A program made the position numbers and the translations under genes. From Lachnospiraceae bacterium OM04-12BH (lineage in GTDB: Bacteria > Bacillota > Clostridia > Lachnospirales > Lachnospiraceae): 64,000 bases of DNA. The notes beneath the pieces are model-generated. The model had not been told where the DNA came from, made no database searches, and saw only the letters and a list, made by a program, of their open reading frames with translations. Within the stretch, counting starts at the first letter, position 1. The number at the start of each line of letters is the position of its first letter. The stretch spans positions 189,016 through 253,015 of the forward strand of contig QULQ01000002.1 of the NCBI GenBank assembly GCA_003490145.1. Reading direction: 5' to 3'. Below are positions 44,284 through 53,091 of this stretch, piece after piece.

Positions 44284-45213
44284 ATGATTATTATTCAGGT
44301 AGCAGGCGGACTGGGAAACCAGCTCCAGCAATATGCGCTGTATCGAAAACTGGTGAGACTTGGAAAGGAAGTGAGGCTTGACATTTCCTGGTTTGATCAG
44401 GTACAGATGAAGGAAACAGGACATACCAGTGGAATGGAAAATGTACCTGTTGTGACAAAAAGGGTTTTGGAGCTGCGGTATTTTGACCGTCTTGTTTTTG
44501 AAGTCTGCACAGAAGAAGAAAAAACAGCACTGATCGGTAGTGATGGGATCACGGGAAAAGTACGAAGAAAGCTGTTTCCCTTTACTGTGAAGTGGTTCCA
44601 TGAAACGAAGATGTATCATCCGGAGATTTTTGATTTTGAAGATATGTATCTCTCCGGATATTTTGCGTGTGAAAAATATTACAGTGATATTTTGTATGAG
44701 CTCAGGGAAAAGATCCAGTTCCCTCAAAGCCGGGATCCACGAAATGCAGAGCTGGCAAGGGAAATGAATGCTCAGGAATCTGTCAGTGTGCATATTCGGA
44801 GGGGAGATTATCTGAAGCCGGAAAATGCATCGATATTTGGCAATATCTGTACCGAAAAATATTATGAAACAGCGATCTGGACGGTGGTAGAGAAATACCC
44901 GGAGGCGCATTTCTATATTTTCTCTGATGATATTCCTTATGTGACAGAGCATTATCAGGGGGAGAAATATACTATTGTCGATATCAATCATGGAAAAGAC
45001 AGCTTTTATGATATGTATCTGATGAGCCAGTGCCGACATAATATCTGCGCCAATTCAACCTTCAGCTTTTGGGGAGCCAGACTGAACGGACACGAGGATA
45101 AAATGATGATCCGGCCGACGATCCATAAGAACTCACAGGTTTTTGTGAAGGAAGAGATGGAACAGCTGTGGCCGGCATGGACGTTTATCAGCCCGGATGG
45201 AACATTGCAGTAA
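44284..45213 (+). CDS. GT11 alpha-1,2-fucosyltransferase
   Basis: A 309-residue GT11 protein with intact motifs: VAGGLGNQLQQYALYRKL at the N-terminus, H170IRRGD175 for GDP-fucose binding, and CANSTFSFWGARL near the C-terminus. The mature enzyme should add alpha-1,2-linked fucose to a lipid-linked acceptor in the cytosol. It follows the hydrolase gene by four bases. It differs from the tandem pair at 18798-20665, so it probably makes a different linkage or uses a different acceptor. The gene marks the end of the less AT-rich part of the locus. Confidence 0.9.
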   Translation: MIIIQVAGGLGNQLQQYALYRKLVRLGKEVRLDISWFDQVQMKETGHTSGMENVPVVTKRVLELRYFDRLVFEVCTEEEKTALIGSDGITGKVRRKLFPFTVKWFHETKMYHPEIFDFEDMYLSGYFACEKYYSDILYELREKIQFPQSRDPRNAELAREMNAQESVSVHIRRGDYLKPENASIFGNICTEKYYETAIWTVVEKYPEAHFYIFSDDIPYVTEHYQGEKYTIVDINHGKDSFYDMYLMSQCRHNICANSTFSFWGARLNGHEDKMMIRPTIHKNSQVFVKEEMEQLWPAWTFISPDGTLQ

Positions 45214-45235
45214 ACAGAATTAAGGGAAATCGTTG

Positions 45236-46435
45236 ATGAAAACAGATCGAAAACAGATTGAAAAAATTGCATATGGCAGCTTTTATCTCGGAGTGATCAT
45301 AGAGGTACTGATGGTTATCATTGATAAGAGCGCCTTGATCAATCCGGTAGAGGGCAGGCTGTTTCAGCTGACATTTCTGCTGTTTCTGATCAAAACCTGT
45401 CTGACCAGGTATGATAAGAAGGAATATGCTGTGATAGCAGCTTTTCTTGCATTGGGAGCAATATCCTATTTTGTGACGGGCAGGAATGATATTGTCAGGA
45501 TTGTAATGTTTCTCGCTGCATGCAAGAATGTGGATATGCAGAAATGCATGAAGCTTGTATTTTATATGACCTTGACAGGATGTCTTCTTATCATGTTCCT
45601 ATCATTCTTTGGAGTCGGAGGAGGCTTGGCACTGACCCAGGACTATGGAAGGGGCAGTGTGGAGACCAGATATACACTTGGAATGGGACATCCAAATGCC
45701 CTTCAGTGTATGGTCTTTGCACTTACGGTTCTGGCATTATATCTGTACGGAGAGAAATGGAAATGGTATGGTTACGCGGCTGCTTTGGCAGTTAACACAG
45801 GGTTCTTTTTCCTGACGGATTCCAAGACCAGTTTTTTAGTGGCAGTATTTGCAATCTTTTATACAGAAATGTATCAGTTTATACAAAGAAAAATAATTAA
45901 AATAATATGTAATGTGGTGGGAAAGTTACTTGTAACAGGCAGTATTGTTTTTTCCATATTTATTTCATGGACAGCTCATTATGTATATGAGTATGACTGG
46001 GAAATTGATACTTCTTCAAAGGCGGCTTTTTTTAAAAAGCTTGACAGTATACTGACAGGAAGAGTTCGAAGTCTGACAAGTAGTGTAAGGTGGGAAGGTA
46101 CGATTCGAACCTGGAAGCTGTTTTCAGAACCGGCTAATAATTACTATTTTGATATGGGATGGATTCGATTGTTTTATTGGTACGGGATTATTCCTGCATG
46201 TGTCTTTATAATTTCGCTCTTGGTGCTCATGTGGTATTGCGTCAAGAAGGAAGATTACAGAGCATGTATCATGATAGTGTCACTTTCTGTATATGCAGTC
46301 ATGGAAGCACATACTGTATCTATATACATTGCAAGGAACTATGTTTTATTTTTGCTCGGAATGTACTGGACTGATATTATTGATGAAAGAAAATGGAAGG
46401 GTTTGGGAAATAACAGGATTAATGAAAAAATATAG
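45236..46435 (+). CDS. Wzy-like polysaccharide polymerase
   Basis: A polytopic protein of 399 residues and about 10 helices. It has the LGMGHPNALQCMVFALTVLALYLY segment, which matches the conserved G-HPN motif in Wzy-like polymerases of Gram-positive capsules, and FLTDSKTSFLVAVFAIF after it. An outer loop of about 55 residues lies between later helices. Wzy enzymes join repeat units into polymer outside the membrane. ATG 45236 follows AAGGGAAA; a TTG immediately before it could add one residue. Its end overlaps a second Wzy-like gene by 14 bases, which is unusual for one repeat-unit pathway. Confidence 0.82.
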   Translation: MKTDRKQIEKIAYGSFYLGVIIEVLMVIIDKSALINPVEGRLFQLTFLLFLIKTCLTRYDKKEYAVIAAFLALGAISYFVTGRNDIVRIVMFLAACKNVDMQKCMKLVFYMTLTGCLLIMFLSFFGVGGGLALTQDYGRGSVETRYTLGMGHPNALQCMVFALTVLALYLYGEKWKWYGYAAALAVNTGFFFLTDSKTSFLVAVFAIFYTEMYQFIQRKIIKIICNVVGKLLVTGSIVFSIFISWTAHYVYEYDWEIDTSSKAAFFKKLDSILTGRVRSLTSSVRWEGTIRTWKLFSEPANNYYFDMGWIRLFYWYGIIPACVFIISLLVLMWYCVKKEDYRACIMIVSLSVYAVMEAHTVSIYIARNYVLFLLGMYWTDIIDERKWKGLGNNRINEKI

Positions 46436-47984
46436 GATGAAGATCTCAGAACTTTGTTTTTATGTATTTTTTTGTTCTCTATTGTTTGCAAAGGGAATTG
46501 GACTGTATGATGGGCAGGTTTTATTTAAGGCTTTGCTGGGAGTTGCCCTTATAGCATTTGGAGGGAAGCTACTCCTGACCAGATATCGCGTATGGGAACT
46601 GGCAGTGCATATAGGATTGCTTATTTTGGGGGTTATTATTTATTATACTTCTCATGAGAAGGGAGCATTTCTTGTTATTCTGTTGCTCTGTGCACTTAAA
46701 AATATGAATTTGGATAAAGTGTTCAAAGCGGGGGCAATCACATGGACTTTGTCCTTTGTGGGATTGTTTTTTATGACTTCTGCACATATTATAAGGAGTC
46801 CTTTTAAGGTTCATGCCAGACTGGGAATGGGGCGTATTATCAGATGGAGTCTGGGATATGCACATCCTAATGTATTACACATTTCTTATTTAGTGCTGGT
46901 CTGCTTTTTGGTATATATATTGCGAAAAAAATTCAGGTATTACTATCTGATATTGTTTGAAGCAGGAAATTTGTTTGTATTTATGTATTCTCTTAGCACA
47001 ACAGGATTTTTAGTTACAACGGCTTTACTTATTCTCGTGCTATATTGGAATATAAGAAAAAAGTTTTGTGTTGTGGAACAGATGCTGATTCAGTTGTGTC
47101 TGCCCCTTTGCCTTTTTTTGTCCTATGGTGCTCCTGTTCTGCTAAAAGGGAAAGCTTTTATTGTAGTAAACAAAATATTGAATACCAGATTGGAGCTTTC
47201 GAAATGGTTTCTTGAGAATTTGCCGATAAGGCTATTTGGAAATGACACTACAAAGGCCGTAACGGCAGTCAGAACAATGGATAATTCTTATGTATTTGCA
47301 TTGATTACTTACGGCCTGTTGTTTGTGTTTTTTATGGTAATCGCATATTTAGGAATTATATACAGGAAAACTAAAGAACAGGATGGAATGGCTTTATGTC
47401 TGATATTATCCTGTCTGATAGCGGGATTGACAGAACCGTTTCTATTTAATACGTCTTTTAAGAATGTTTCTCTTTTATTTATTGGTACTCAGCTTTTCTC
47501 TGAAGATAATGAGAGTGATCATAAAAGGATTGGCTGGAAATTTGACGGAGAGATTAACATTATTTTGCCAGATATATTTGGTATGTTGCTAAAGATATGG
47601 AAAACAATATGTAAATATCGTGTTAAATTATTGATGGTATCCATTTTGGGGTCATTGGCAGTGGGGGCTCTTTTATACAGGACTGCAGAAGATCCTGTAA
47701 GATACCTTTTGCCCAGAAAGGCATTTGAGTATACAGATGACCTTGAGGAATCTTATTATCTGAGATCAAAAGAGGATATTCAGGAAAAGGGAGATAAGAT
47801 TTTGGGGTTTGAGTCGCCTCAAACAGAGATGGTTGCATTTAAAGGGAATATTGCCACAGTGGAGCGGTTCAGAAATACAGTGTCTGGTGGAATTTGGGGT
47901 GGAGTGCTGACCTTTGTAATAGGTGCTATATTAGTTTATTTAAAAGTCACTTTTGGGAATGGAGTGCTAAAGCATGAAGAATGA
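46422..47984 (+). CDS. Wzy-like polymerase with C-terminal two-helix extension
   Basis: A 520-residue membrane protein. The first 370 residues look like a Wzy polymerase, with LGYAHPNVLHISYLVLVCF as the HPN motif, YSLSTTGFLVTTALLIL, and RTMDNSYVFALITYG. After a cytosolic linker there is an added unit: a helix at about 400-420, an outward loop of about 65 residues, and a last helix at about 489-511. That two-helix hairpin recalls the topology of Wzz-type copolymerases, but the loop is far shorter and no motif proves the link. ATG 46422 is the most likely start; 46437 is an alternative. It overlaps the genes on both sides. Confidence 0.78.
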   Translation: MKKYRMKISELCFYVFFCSLLFAKGIGLYDGQVLFKALLGVALIAFGGKLLLTRYRVWELAVHIGLLILGVIIYYTSHEKGAFLVILLLCALKNMNLDKVFKAGAITWTLSFVGLFFMTSAHIIRSPFKVHARLGMGRIIRWSLGYAHPNVLHISYLVLVCFLVYILRKKFRYYYLILFEAGNLFVFMYSLSTTGFLVTTALLILVLYWNIRKKFCVVEQMLIQLCLPLCLFLSYGAPVLLKGKAFIVVNKILNTRLELSKWFLENLPIRLFGNDTTKAVTAVRTMDNSYVFALITYGLLFVFFMVIAYLGIIYRKTKEQDGMALCLILSCLIAGLTEPFLFNTSFKNVSLLFIGTQLFSEDNESDHKRIGWKFDGEINIILPDIFGMLLKIWKTICKYRVKLLMVSILGSLAVGALLYRTAEDPVRYLLPRKAFEYTDDLEESYYLRSKEDIQEKGDKILGFESPQTEMVAFKGNIATVERFRNTVSGGIWGGVLTFVIGAILVYLKVTFGNGVLKHEE

Positions 47985-49875
47985 TCTTCGATATTGCAAA
48001 ATACTAAATACAAACATTAATGTTACCAATATGAAGAAGACAGTAGATTATCTTACAGATCACCTGGAGGAGCTGCGAGGAGATTATATATGTGTTTCCA
48101 ATGTTCATACTACGATGATGTCTTTCAGAAATAAGGATTACAATAAAGTTCAAAATAGCTGTGCTATGGCATTGCCGGATGGAAAACCATTATCCATTGT
48201 GTGCAAGGCACGAGGATTTTATGATGCTGATAGAGTTCCGGGACCGGATCTGATGCCAGAAATGTTTAAAATATCAAAAGAAAAGGGGTATAGGCATTAT
48301 TTCTATGGCAGTTCGCAGGAAACGTTAAAAAAACTTCGGGAAGAATTAAACAGAAATTATCCATGGTTAAATATAGCTGGTATGTATTCCCCCCCGTACC
48401 GTGCACTCACACAAGCGGAGGAAGAAAGGATCATTCGTGAAATTAACGATTCGAACCCGGATTTTATATGGGTAGCTTTAGGTGCACCAAAGCAGGAAGA
48501 ATGGATGTACAGGCATCGATTTCAAGTAAGGGGAGTGATGATTGGCGTTGGTGCTGCTTTTGATTTTTGCGCTGGCACGGTAAGAAGAGCACCGGCATGG
48601 ATGCAAGAGTTATGCCTGGAATGGTTGTATCGGTTAATGCAGGATCCACAAAGGCTGTTTTCACGTTATTTTTCTACCAATATATCTTTTTTGTTCAAGG
48701 TGGCAAAAGAAAACCATGAATATAGAAGAGAGAATAAAGATAAAAAAATTGCCATGATCGGGCATAAACGGATTCCGTCCAGGGAAGGTGGAGTAGAGAT
48801 TGTAGTTGATGAAATTTCAACAAGACTGACGGAAAGAGGATATCATGTAGATGCATATAATCGTTCCGGCTACCATGTATCAGGAAAAGAATTTGATGAA
48901 AAAAGAGGAAAAATTTATAATGGGATACGCCTGATCACAATTCCTACATTTAAAAGCAGTAGTTTAAATGCCATAGTATATGCACTACTTGCAACTATAA
49001 GGGTTTTATTTGGGCAATATGGAATTATTCATTATCATGCAGAGGGATCTTGCGTGATGCTGGGAATACCAAAGTTTTTTGGAAAGCATGTAGTTGCAAC
49101 CATACATGGACTTGATTGGCAGAGAGCAAAATGGGGAAATTTTGCATCAAGGGTTTTAAAGTATGGTGAAAAGCAGGCTGCCAAGAAAGCAGATGCAATT
49201 ATTGTATTATCTCGTAATGTACAGGAGTATTTTAAGGATCAATATAACAGAGAAACTATATTTATACCAAATGGTATAGATAAACCCTGCCTTAAAGAGA
49301 ACCGGGAGATCTTGAAATGTTTTGGCCTCAGGAAAAACGACTATATTCTGTTTTTGGCAAGACTTGTACCTGAGAAAGGGGCACATTATTTAATTGAAGC
49401 TTATAGAGAATTAAAAACAGAAAAAAAACTTGTTATAGCCGGTGGGGATAGTCACGCATCTGAATATATGGAAAGAATATACCAGTCTGTAAAAGAAAAT
49501 AATAACATTATTATGACAGGATTTGTACAGGGAAGAATATTGGAGGAGTTATATTCCAATGCCTATGTTTTCGTGCAGCCAAGTGATATAGAAGGCATGG
49601 CAATGACACTTCTGGAGGCTATGAGCTATGGAAACTGTTGCCTTGTCAGTAACATACCTGAGAATATAGAAGTGGTGGAAGATAAGGCAATGAGCTTTCA
49701 AAAAGGGGACGTTGCAGATTTAAAGGAGAAACTTCAGTATCTGCTTGAAAATGAATCGGTAGTGAGGAACTATAAAGAGAAAAGCAGTGCATTTATTTGT
49801 GGAAAATATAACTGGGAGGACGTGGTGGATCGGACTGTTCAGGCTTATTTTGGAAATGCAGGAGAGGGTAAATAA
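47974..49875 (+). CDS. Bifunctional GT26 (WecG/TagA) - GT4 glycosyltransferase fusion
   Basis: Two glycosyltransferases in one 633-residue chain. Residues 1 to about 245 are GT26 (WecG/TagA/CpsF): VSNVHTT, the likely catalytic Asp69 in LPDG, DRVPGPDLMPEM, and the ALGAPKQEEWM and GVGAAFDFCAG blocks. Residues about 258-633 are GT4: REGGVEIVVDEI, ATIHGLDWQRAKWG, IPNGID, FLARLVPEKGAHYL and a final EX7E block in DIEGMAMTLLEAMSYGN. GT26 enzymes add ManNAc or a uronic acid to a lipid-linked first sugar, and the GT4 part would add the next sugar. The frame is open throughout, so the fusion is real in this sequence. It overlaps the previous gene by 11 bases. Confidence 0.9.
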   Translation: MKNDLRYCKILNTNINVTNMKKTVDYLTDHLEELRGDYICVSNVHTTMMSFRNKDYNKVQNSCAMALPDGKPLSIVCKARGFYDADRVPGPDLMPEMFKISKEKGYRHYFYGSSQETLKKLREELNRNYPWLNIAGMYSPPYRALTQAEEERIIREINDSNPDFIWVALGAPKQEEWMYRHRFQVRGVMIGVGAAFDFCAGTVRRAPAWMQELCLEWLYRLMQDPQRLFSRYFSTNISFLFKVAKENHEYRRENKDKKIAMIGHKRIPSREGGVEIVVDEISTRLTERGYHVDAYNRSGYHVSGKEFDEKRGKIYNGIRLITIPTFKSSSLNAIVYALLATIRVLFGQYGIIHYHAEGSCVMLGIPKFFGKHVVATIHGLDWQRAKWGNFASRVLKYGEKQAAKKADAIIVLSRNVQEYFKDQYNRETIFIPNGIDKPCLKENREILKCFGLRKNDYILFLARLVPEKGAHYLIEAYRELKTEKKLVIAGGDSHASEYMERIYQSVKENNNIIMTGFVQGRILEELYSNAYVFVQPSDIEGMAMTLLEAMSYGNCCLVSNIPENIEVVEDKAMSFQKGDVADLKEKLQYLLENESVVRNYKEKSSAFICGKYNWEDVVDRTVQAYFGNAGEGK

Positions 49876-49876
49876 T

Positions 49877-51088
49877 ATGAAGGTGTTAATGGTAAACAAA
49901 TTTCTCTTCGAAAACGGTGGTTCCGAAACTTATGTATTTACATTAGGTAAGCAGCTGGAGAAGAATGGACATGAAGTGCAGTATTTTGGAATGGAGCATT
50001 CGGATCGTGTGGTAGGAAACAGGATTAATGCTTATACATCAAACATGGATTTTCATACCGGGAAGTTTACCAAAATATTTTATCCTTTCCAAATTATTTA
50101 TTCCCAAACGGCGAGAAAAAAGATACGACTTGTTATGGAGGATTTTGATCCTGATGTGGTACATCTGAATAATTTTAATTTTCAGCTGACCCCTGCCATT
50201 ATTTATGAAATAAAAGAGTACGAAAAAAGTACAGGAAAAAGAGTTAAGATTATATACACAGCTCATGATACACAGCTCGTATGTCCCAATCATCTGATGC
50301 GGATTCCGGATACAGGGGAATTGTGTAGAAGATGCCTTAAGAATGGTTTTTTTGAATGTGTCAGACATTCCTGCGTCCATGGATCAAAATTAAAAAGTCT
50401 GTGCGCATATTTTGAAGCGGAGCTTTATCAAAGATTGAAAACATACAAATATATTGATTGTGTGATATGCCCTTCAAATTTTATGGAAGAACAATTGAAA
50501 ACAAGAAGAGAACTTTTGGGAAAAACAAGAGTTCTACATAATTTTATCCCGTCTGATATGAAGACAGAAGCGGCAGACTTTGACTCAGGAAACTATGTTA
50601 TTTATTTTGGAAGATTTTCAGAGGAAAAAGGAATTCATACACTTCTCAAAGTGTGTAACCAACTGCCAGATATAACTTTTGTTTTTGCCGGAACAGGGCC
50701 TTTGGAGGAACAGGTTAATCAAATAAGAAATATACAAAATGTAGGATTTCAAAAGGGACAAGCACTGTCGCATTTGATCAGAGGAGCTAAATTCAGCATT
50801 ATTCCGTCTGAATGCTACGAGAATTGTCCATTTTCAGTAATGGAATCTATAGCCTGTGGTACACCGGTTGTAGCAAGTCGTATCGGGGGAATCCCGGAAT
50901 TGATTGAGGAGGATAGGACAGGAAGACTTTTCTCTGTTGGAGATGAGAAAGAATTAAAGAAAATAGTGGAAGAGTTATGGAAGGATTCAAAGCAGATTTC
51001 TGATTATTCAAAGGCTTGCCGTGAGAGGAAATTTGATACGGTTGCTTCTTACAGTGATAAGCTGGTGAAATTAATAGAAGATATATGA
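49877..51088 (+). CDS. GT4 glycosyltransferase
   Basis: A 403-residue GT-B enzyme that begins VLMVNKFLFENGGSETYVFTL. The acceptor domain contains HLNNFNFQLTPAII and TAHDTQLVCPNH followed by a cysteine-rich stretch (CRRCLKNGFFECVRHSC), a feature of a known GT4 subgroup in capsule loci that may bind a metal. The donor domain has YFGRFSEEKGI and the EX7E pair Glu315/Glu323 in YENCPFSVMES. ATG 49877, with GGAGAGGG eight bases upstream, begins two bases after the fusion gene's stop. Donor unknown. Confidence 0.87.
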   Translation: MKVLMVNKFLFENGGSETYVFTLGKQLEKNGHEVQYFGMEHSDRVVGNRINAYTSNMDFHTGKFTKIFYPFQIIYSQTARKKIRLVMEDFDPDVVHLNNFNFQLTPAIIYEIKEYEKSTGKRVKIIYTAHDTQLVCPNHLMRIPDTGELCRRCLKNGFFECVRHSCVHGSKLKSLCAYFEAELYQRLKTYKYIDCVICPSNFMEEQLKTRRELLGKTRVLHNFIPSDMKTEAADFDSGNYVIYFGRFSEEKGIHTLLKVCNQLPDITFVFAGTGPLEEQVNQIRNIQNVGFQKGQALSHLIRGAKFSIIPSECYENCPFSVMESIACGTPVVASRIGGIPELIEEDRTGRLFSVGDEKELKKIVEELWKDSKQISDYSKACRERKFDTVASYSDKLVKLIEDI

Positions 51089-51105
51089 TATAGATGGAGG
51101 CGCTT

Positions 51106-52020
51106 ATGAATATTATCAAAAAAATGAAAAGACTCGGTCTGAAACTAGGCTTCCAGAAAATGGTAGGGTATGAGGCGATTTTTTCCTGTGCTTTTTGTGA
51201 AAGAGAACCCGGGAGAGAATTGTACCACAGCAATTTCAGGAAAGAAAAAAATTTTCAGGTTTTACCACATTCAGAAAAGTATTGGTATGCAGATCCGCTT
51301 TTGTGGGAAAAAGACAGGAAAGAAGTCGTTTTTTTAGAAAGAGTGGACAGAAGAACGGGGAGAGGATGTATAGCGTGTGCAGATATTTCAGAGGGATTTT
51401 GGAGAGAGCCTGTTGCGGTGATAGAAGAACCCTTTCACATGTCGTTTCCCATGTGCTTTGAGTGGCAGAATGAATTATATATGATTCCAGAAACAGAAAT
51501 GGATCAGGCTCTTCATTTATATCGATGTGTGGAATTTCCATATCAGTGGGAAGAAGCCGGGATATATATGAAAGGATGGAGTCTGGTTGACAGTGTGCTC
51601 TGGAGCCAGAATGATGGTAATATGCAGTTTCTTGCTTCAGAGTATGATCCAAAAGATGATTTTTACACCCGATATCATGCATATGAGCTTCAAAGAGCGG
51701 ATGGACAGATTAAATGCAGGGATTTGGGAAGGATTTCGGATAAGTATACTTTGAGATCAAGAATGGCGGGACCGGTCATAGAGGACAAAGTGCCGCTTGC
51801 GATTGTCCAAAGAAGCACACCAGGAATTTATGGCTATTCTATACAATTTTGCAAAAAAGAAGAGTATTTGCCAGGCAAAGTCGTGAAAGAGATACTCCCT
51901 TCAGATCTTACAGGTATGGGTCATAAGCTTCTGGGTGTACATACTTACAGCAGATCTTCTCATTATGAGATGTTGGATATTCAGTATCTGATATATAATA
52001 AAGATAAGTGGAGAAAATGA
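51106..52020 (+). CDS. GINT1 N-terminal-like beta-propeller protein
   Basis: A 304-residue soluble protein that resembles the N-terminal propeller domain of plant glucosamine inositolphosphorylceramide transferase 1, which also stands alone or fused to other modules in bacterial glycan loci. The markers are HSEKYWYADPLLWEKD, HMSFPMCFEWQNELYMIPETE and LVDSVLWSQNDGNMQFLAS. The repeated blades with Asp and aromatic residues also recall GH43-like folds. No catalytic function can be assigned. GGAGG at 51096-51100 selects ATG 51106 over 51094. It sits between GT4 genes, so a role in acceptor recognition or sugar transfer is possible. Confidence 0.72.
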   Translation: MNIIKKMKRLGLKLGFQKMVGYEAIFSCAFCEREPGRELYHSNFRKEKNFQVLPHSEKYWYADPLLWEKDRKEVVFLERVDRRTGRGCIACADISEGFWREPVAVIEEPFHMSFPMCFEWQNELYMIPETEMDQALHLYRCVEFPYQWEEAGIYMKGWSLVDSVLWSQNDGNMQFLASEYDPKDDFYTRYHAYELQRADGQIKCRDLGRISDKYTLRSRMAGPVIEDKVPLAIVQRSTPGIYGYSIQFCKKEEYLPGKVVKEILPSDLTGMGHKLLGVHTYSRSSHYEMLDIQYLIYNKDKWRK

Positions 52021-52021
52021 A

Positions 52022-53074
52022 ATGAAAATAATGTTTATTATACCCCGTATGGTTGGTGGTGGTGCAGAGAGAGTTATTTCTGTTCTTGCCAATGAATTTG
52101 TGAACAGGAAGATTGGTGTTAAAATATTGATGACATCAGGCTCAGATATGGCATATAAACTGGATGACAGGATTGAGGTTATCCAGATTGGTGAAAGATC
52201 GGGGGGAAGCTTGTGGAAACGTATTATACGGATTATCCGTATGAGAAAAGTGTTTCGCAATAATCCGGGAGATATTCTGGTAGCATTTGAACCTACTACA
52301 GCTTTTTTTGCCTGTTTGGCTAAAATGGGGCTTAAAAGAAAACTTGTATCTTCGGAACGTAATGATCCCAAATCTTTTGAAAATGGAAAGATTAGAGAGT
52401 ATGCATATCGTCATTCGGATAAGGTAGTATTTCAGACAAAAGATGCTATGATGTATTTTCCTGAGGATATACAGAAGAAGGGTATTATTATTGCAAATCC
52501 CATTACAGAAAATCTTCCGGAGGTTTATACTGGGAAGAGAAAGCATACGGTGGTAGCAGCAGGACGACTGGTAGAACAGAAAAATCATGTGAACCTGTTT
52601 TATGCATTCCGGGACTTTCTGCATCATTATCCGGACTATGTGCTCCATTTGTACGGTCAGGGAGAACTTGAACAGGACTTGAGAGAACTGGCAGAGAAGC
52701 TGAATATCAAAGAAAGTGTTATTTTTGAGGGATTTCACGAGAATATCCTAAATGAAATAAAAGATGCGGGAATGTATGTTCTGTCTTCAGATTATGAAGG
52801 GATTTCAAATTCTCTGCTGGAGGCAATGGCAATGGGAATGCCGGTTATTTCAACAGACTGTCCTTCTGGTGGTTCTAAAATGTGCATTCAGAATGGAGTG
52901 AATGGTATCTTGGTACCTGTTGCACAATCTGGTGCGCTTGCAGCTGCCATGGAGAAAATTGCCAGTTCAGAAGACTTTGCCATACAAATTGGAAAGGAAG
53001 CAACTAAAGTTCGTGATAGATTTTCCATGCAGAACATTGTGGAACAGTGGATTGAACTGTTGACCGAATTATAG
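52022..53074 (+). CDS. GT4 glycosyltransferase
   Basis: A GT-B enzyme of 350 residues, similar in layout to those at 12750 and 15765. It begins MFIIPRMVGGGAERVISVLA, has LVSSERNDPKSF in the acceptor domain, and VVAAGRLVEQKNHVNLF, then SDYEGISNSLLEAM (EX7E) and STDCPSGGSKM in the donor domain. The DNA is more AT-rich than that of its two relatives, so it is not a recent copy of either. The start lies one base after the previous stop, with GTGGAGAAA nearby as a ribosome site. Donor unknown. Confidence 0.88.
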   Translation: MKIMFIIPRMVGGGAERVISVLANEFVNRKIGVKILMTSGSDMAYKLDDRIEVIQIGERSGGSLWKRIIRIIRMRKVFRNNPGDILVAFEPTTAFFACLAKMGLKRKLVSSERNDPKSFENGKIREYAYRHSDKVVFQTKDAMMYFPEDIQKKGIIIANPITENLPEVYTGKRKHTVVAAGRLVEQKNHVNLFYAFRDFLHHYPDYVLHLYGQGELEQDLRELAEKLNIKESVIFEGFHENILNEIKDAGMYVLSSDYEGISNSLLEAMAMGMPVISTDCPSGGSKMCIQNGVNGILVPVAQSGALAAAMEKIASSEDFAIQIGKEATKVRDRFSMQNIVEQWIELLTEL

Positions 53075-53091
53075 AAAGATGAGGAATTTAT

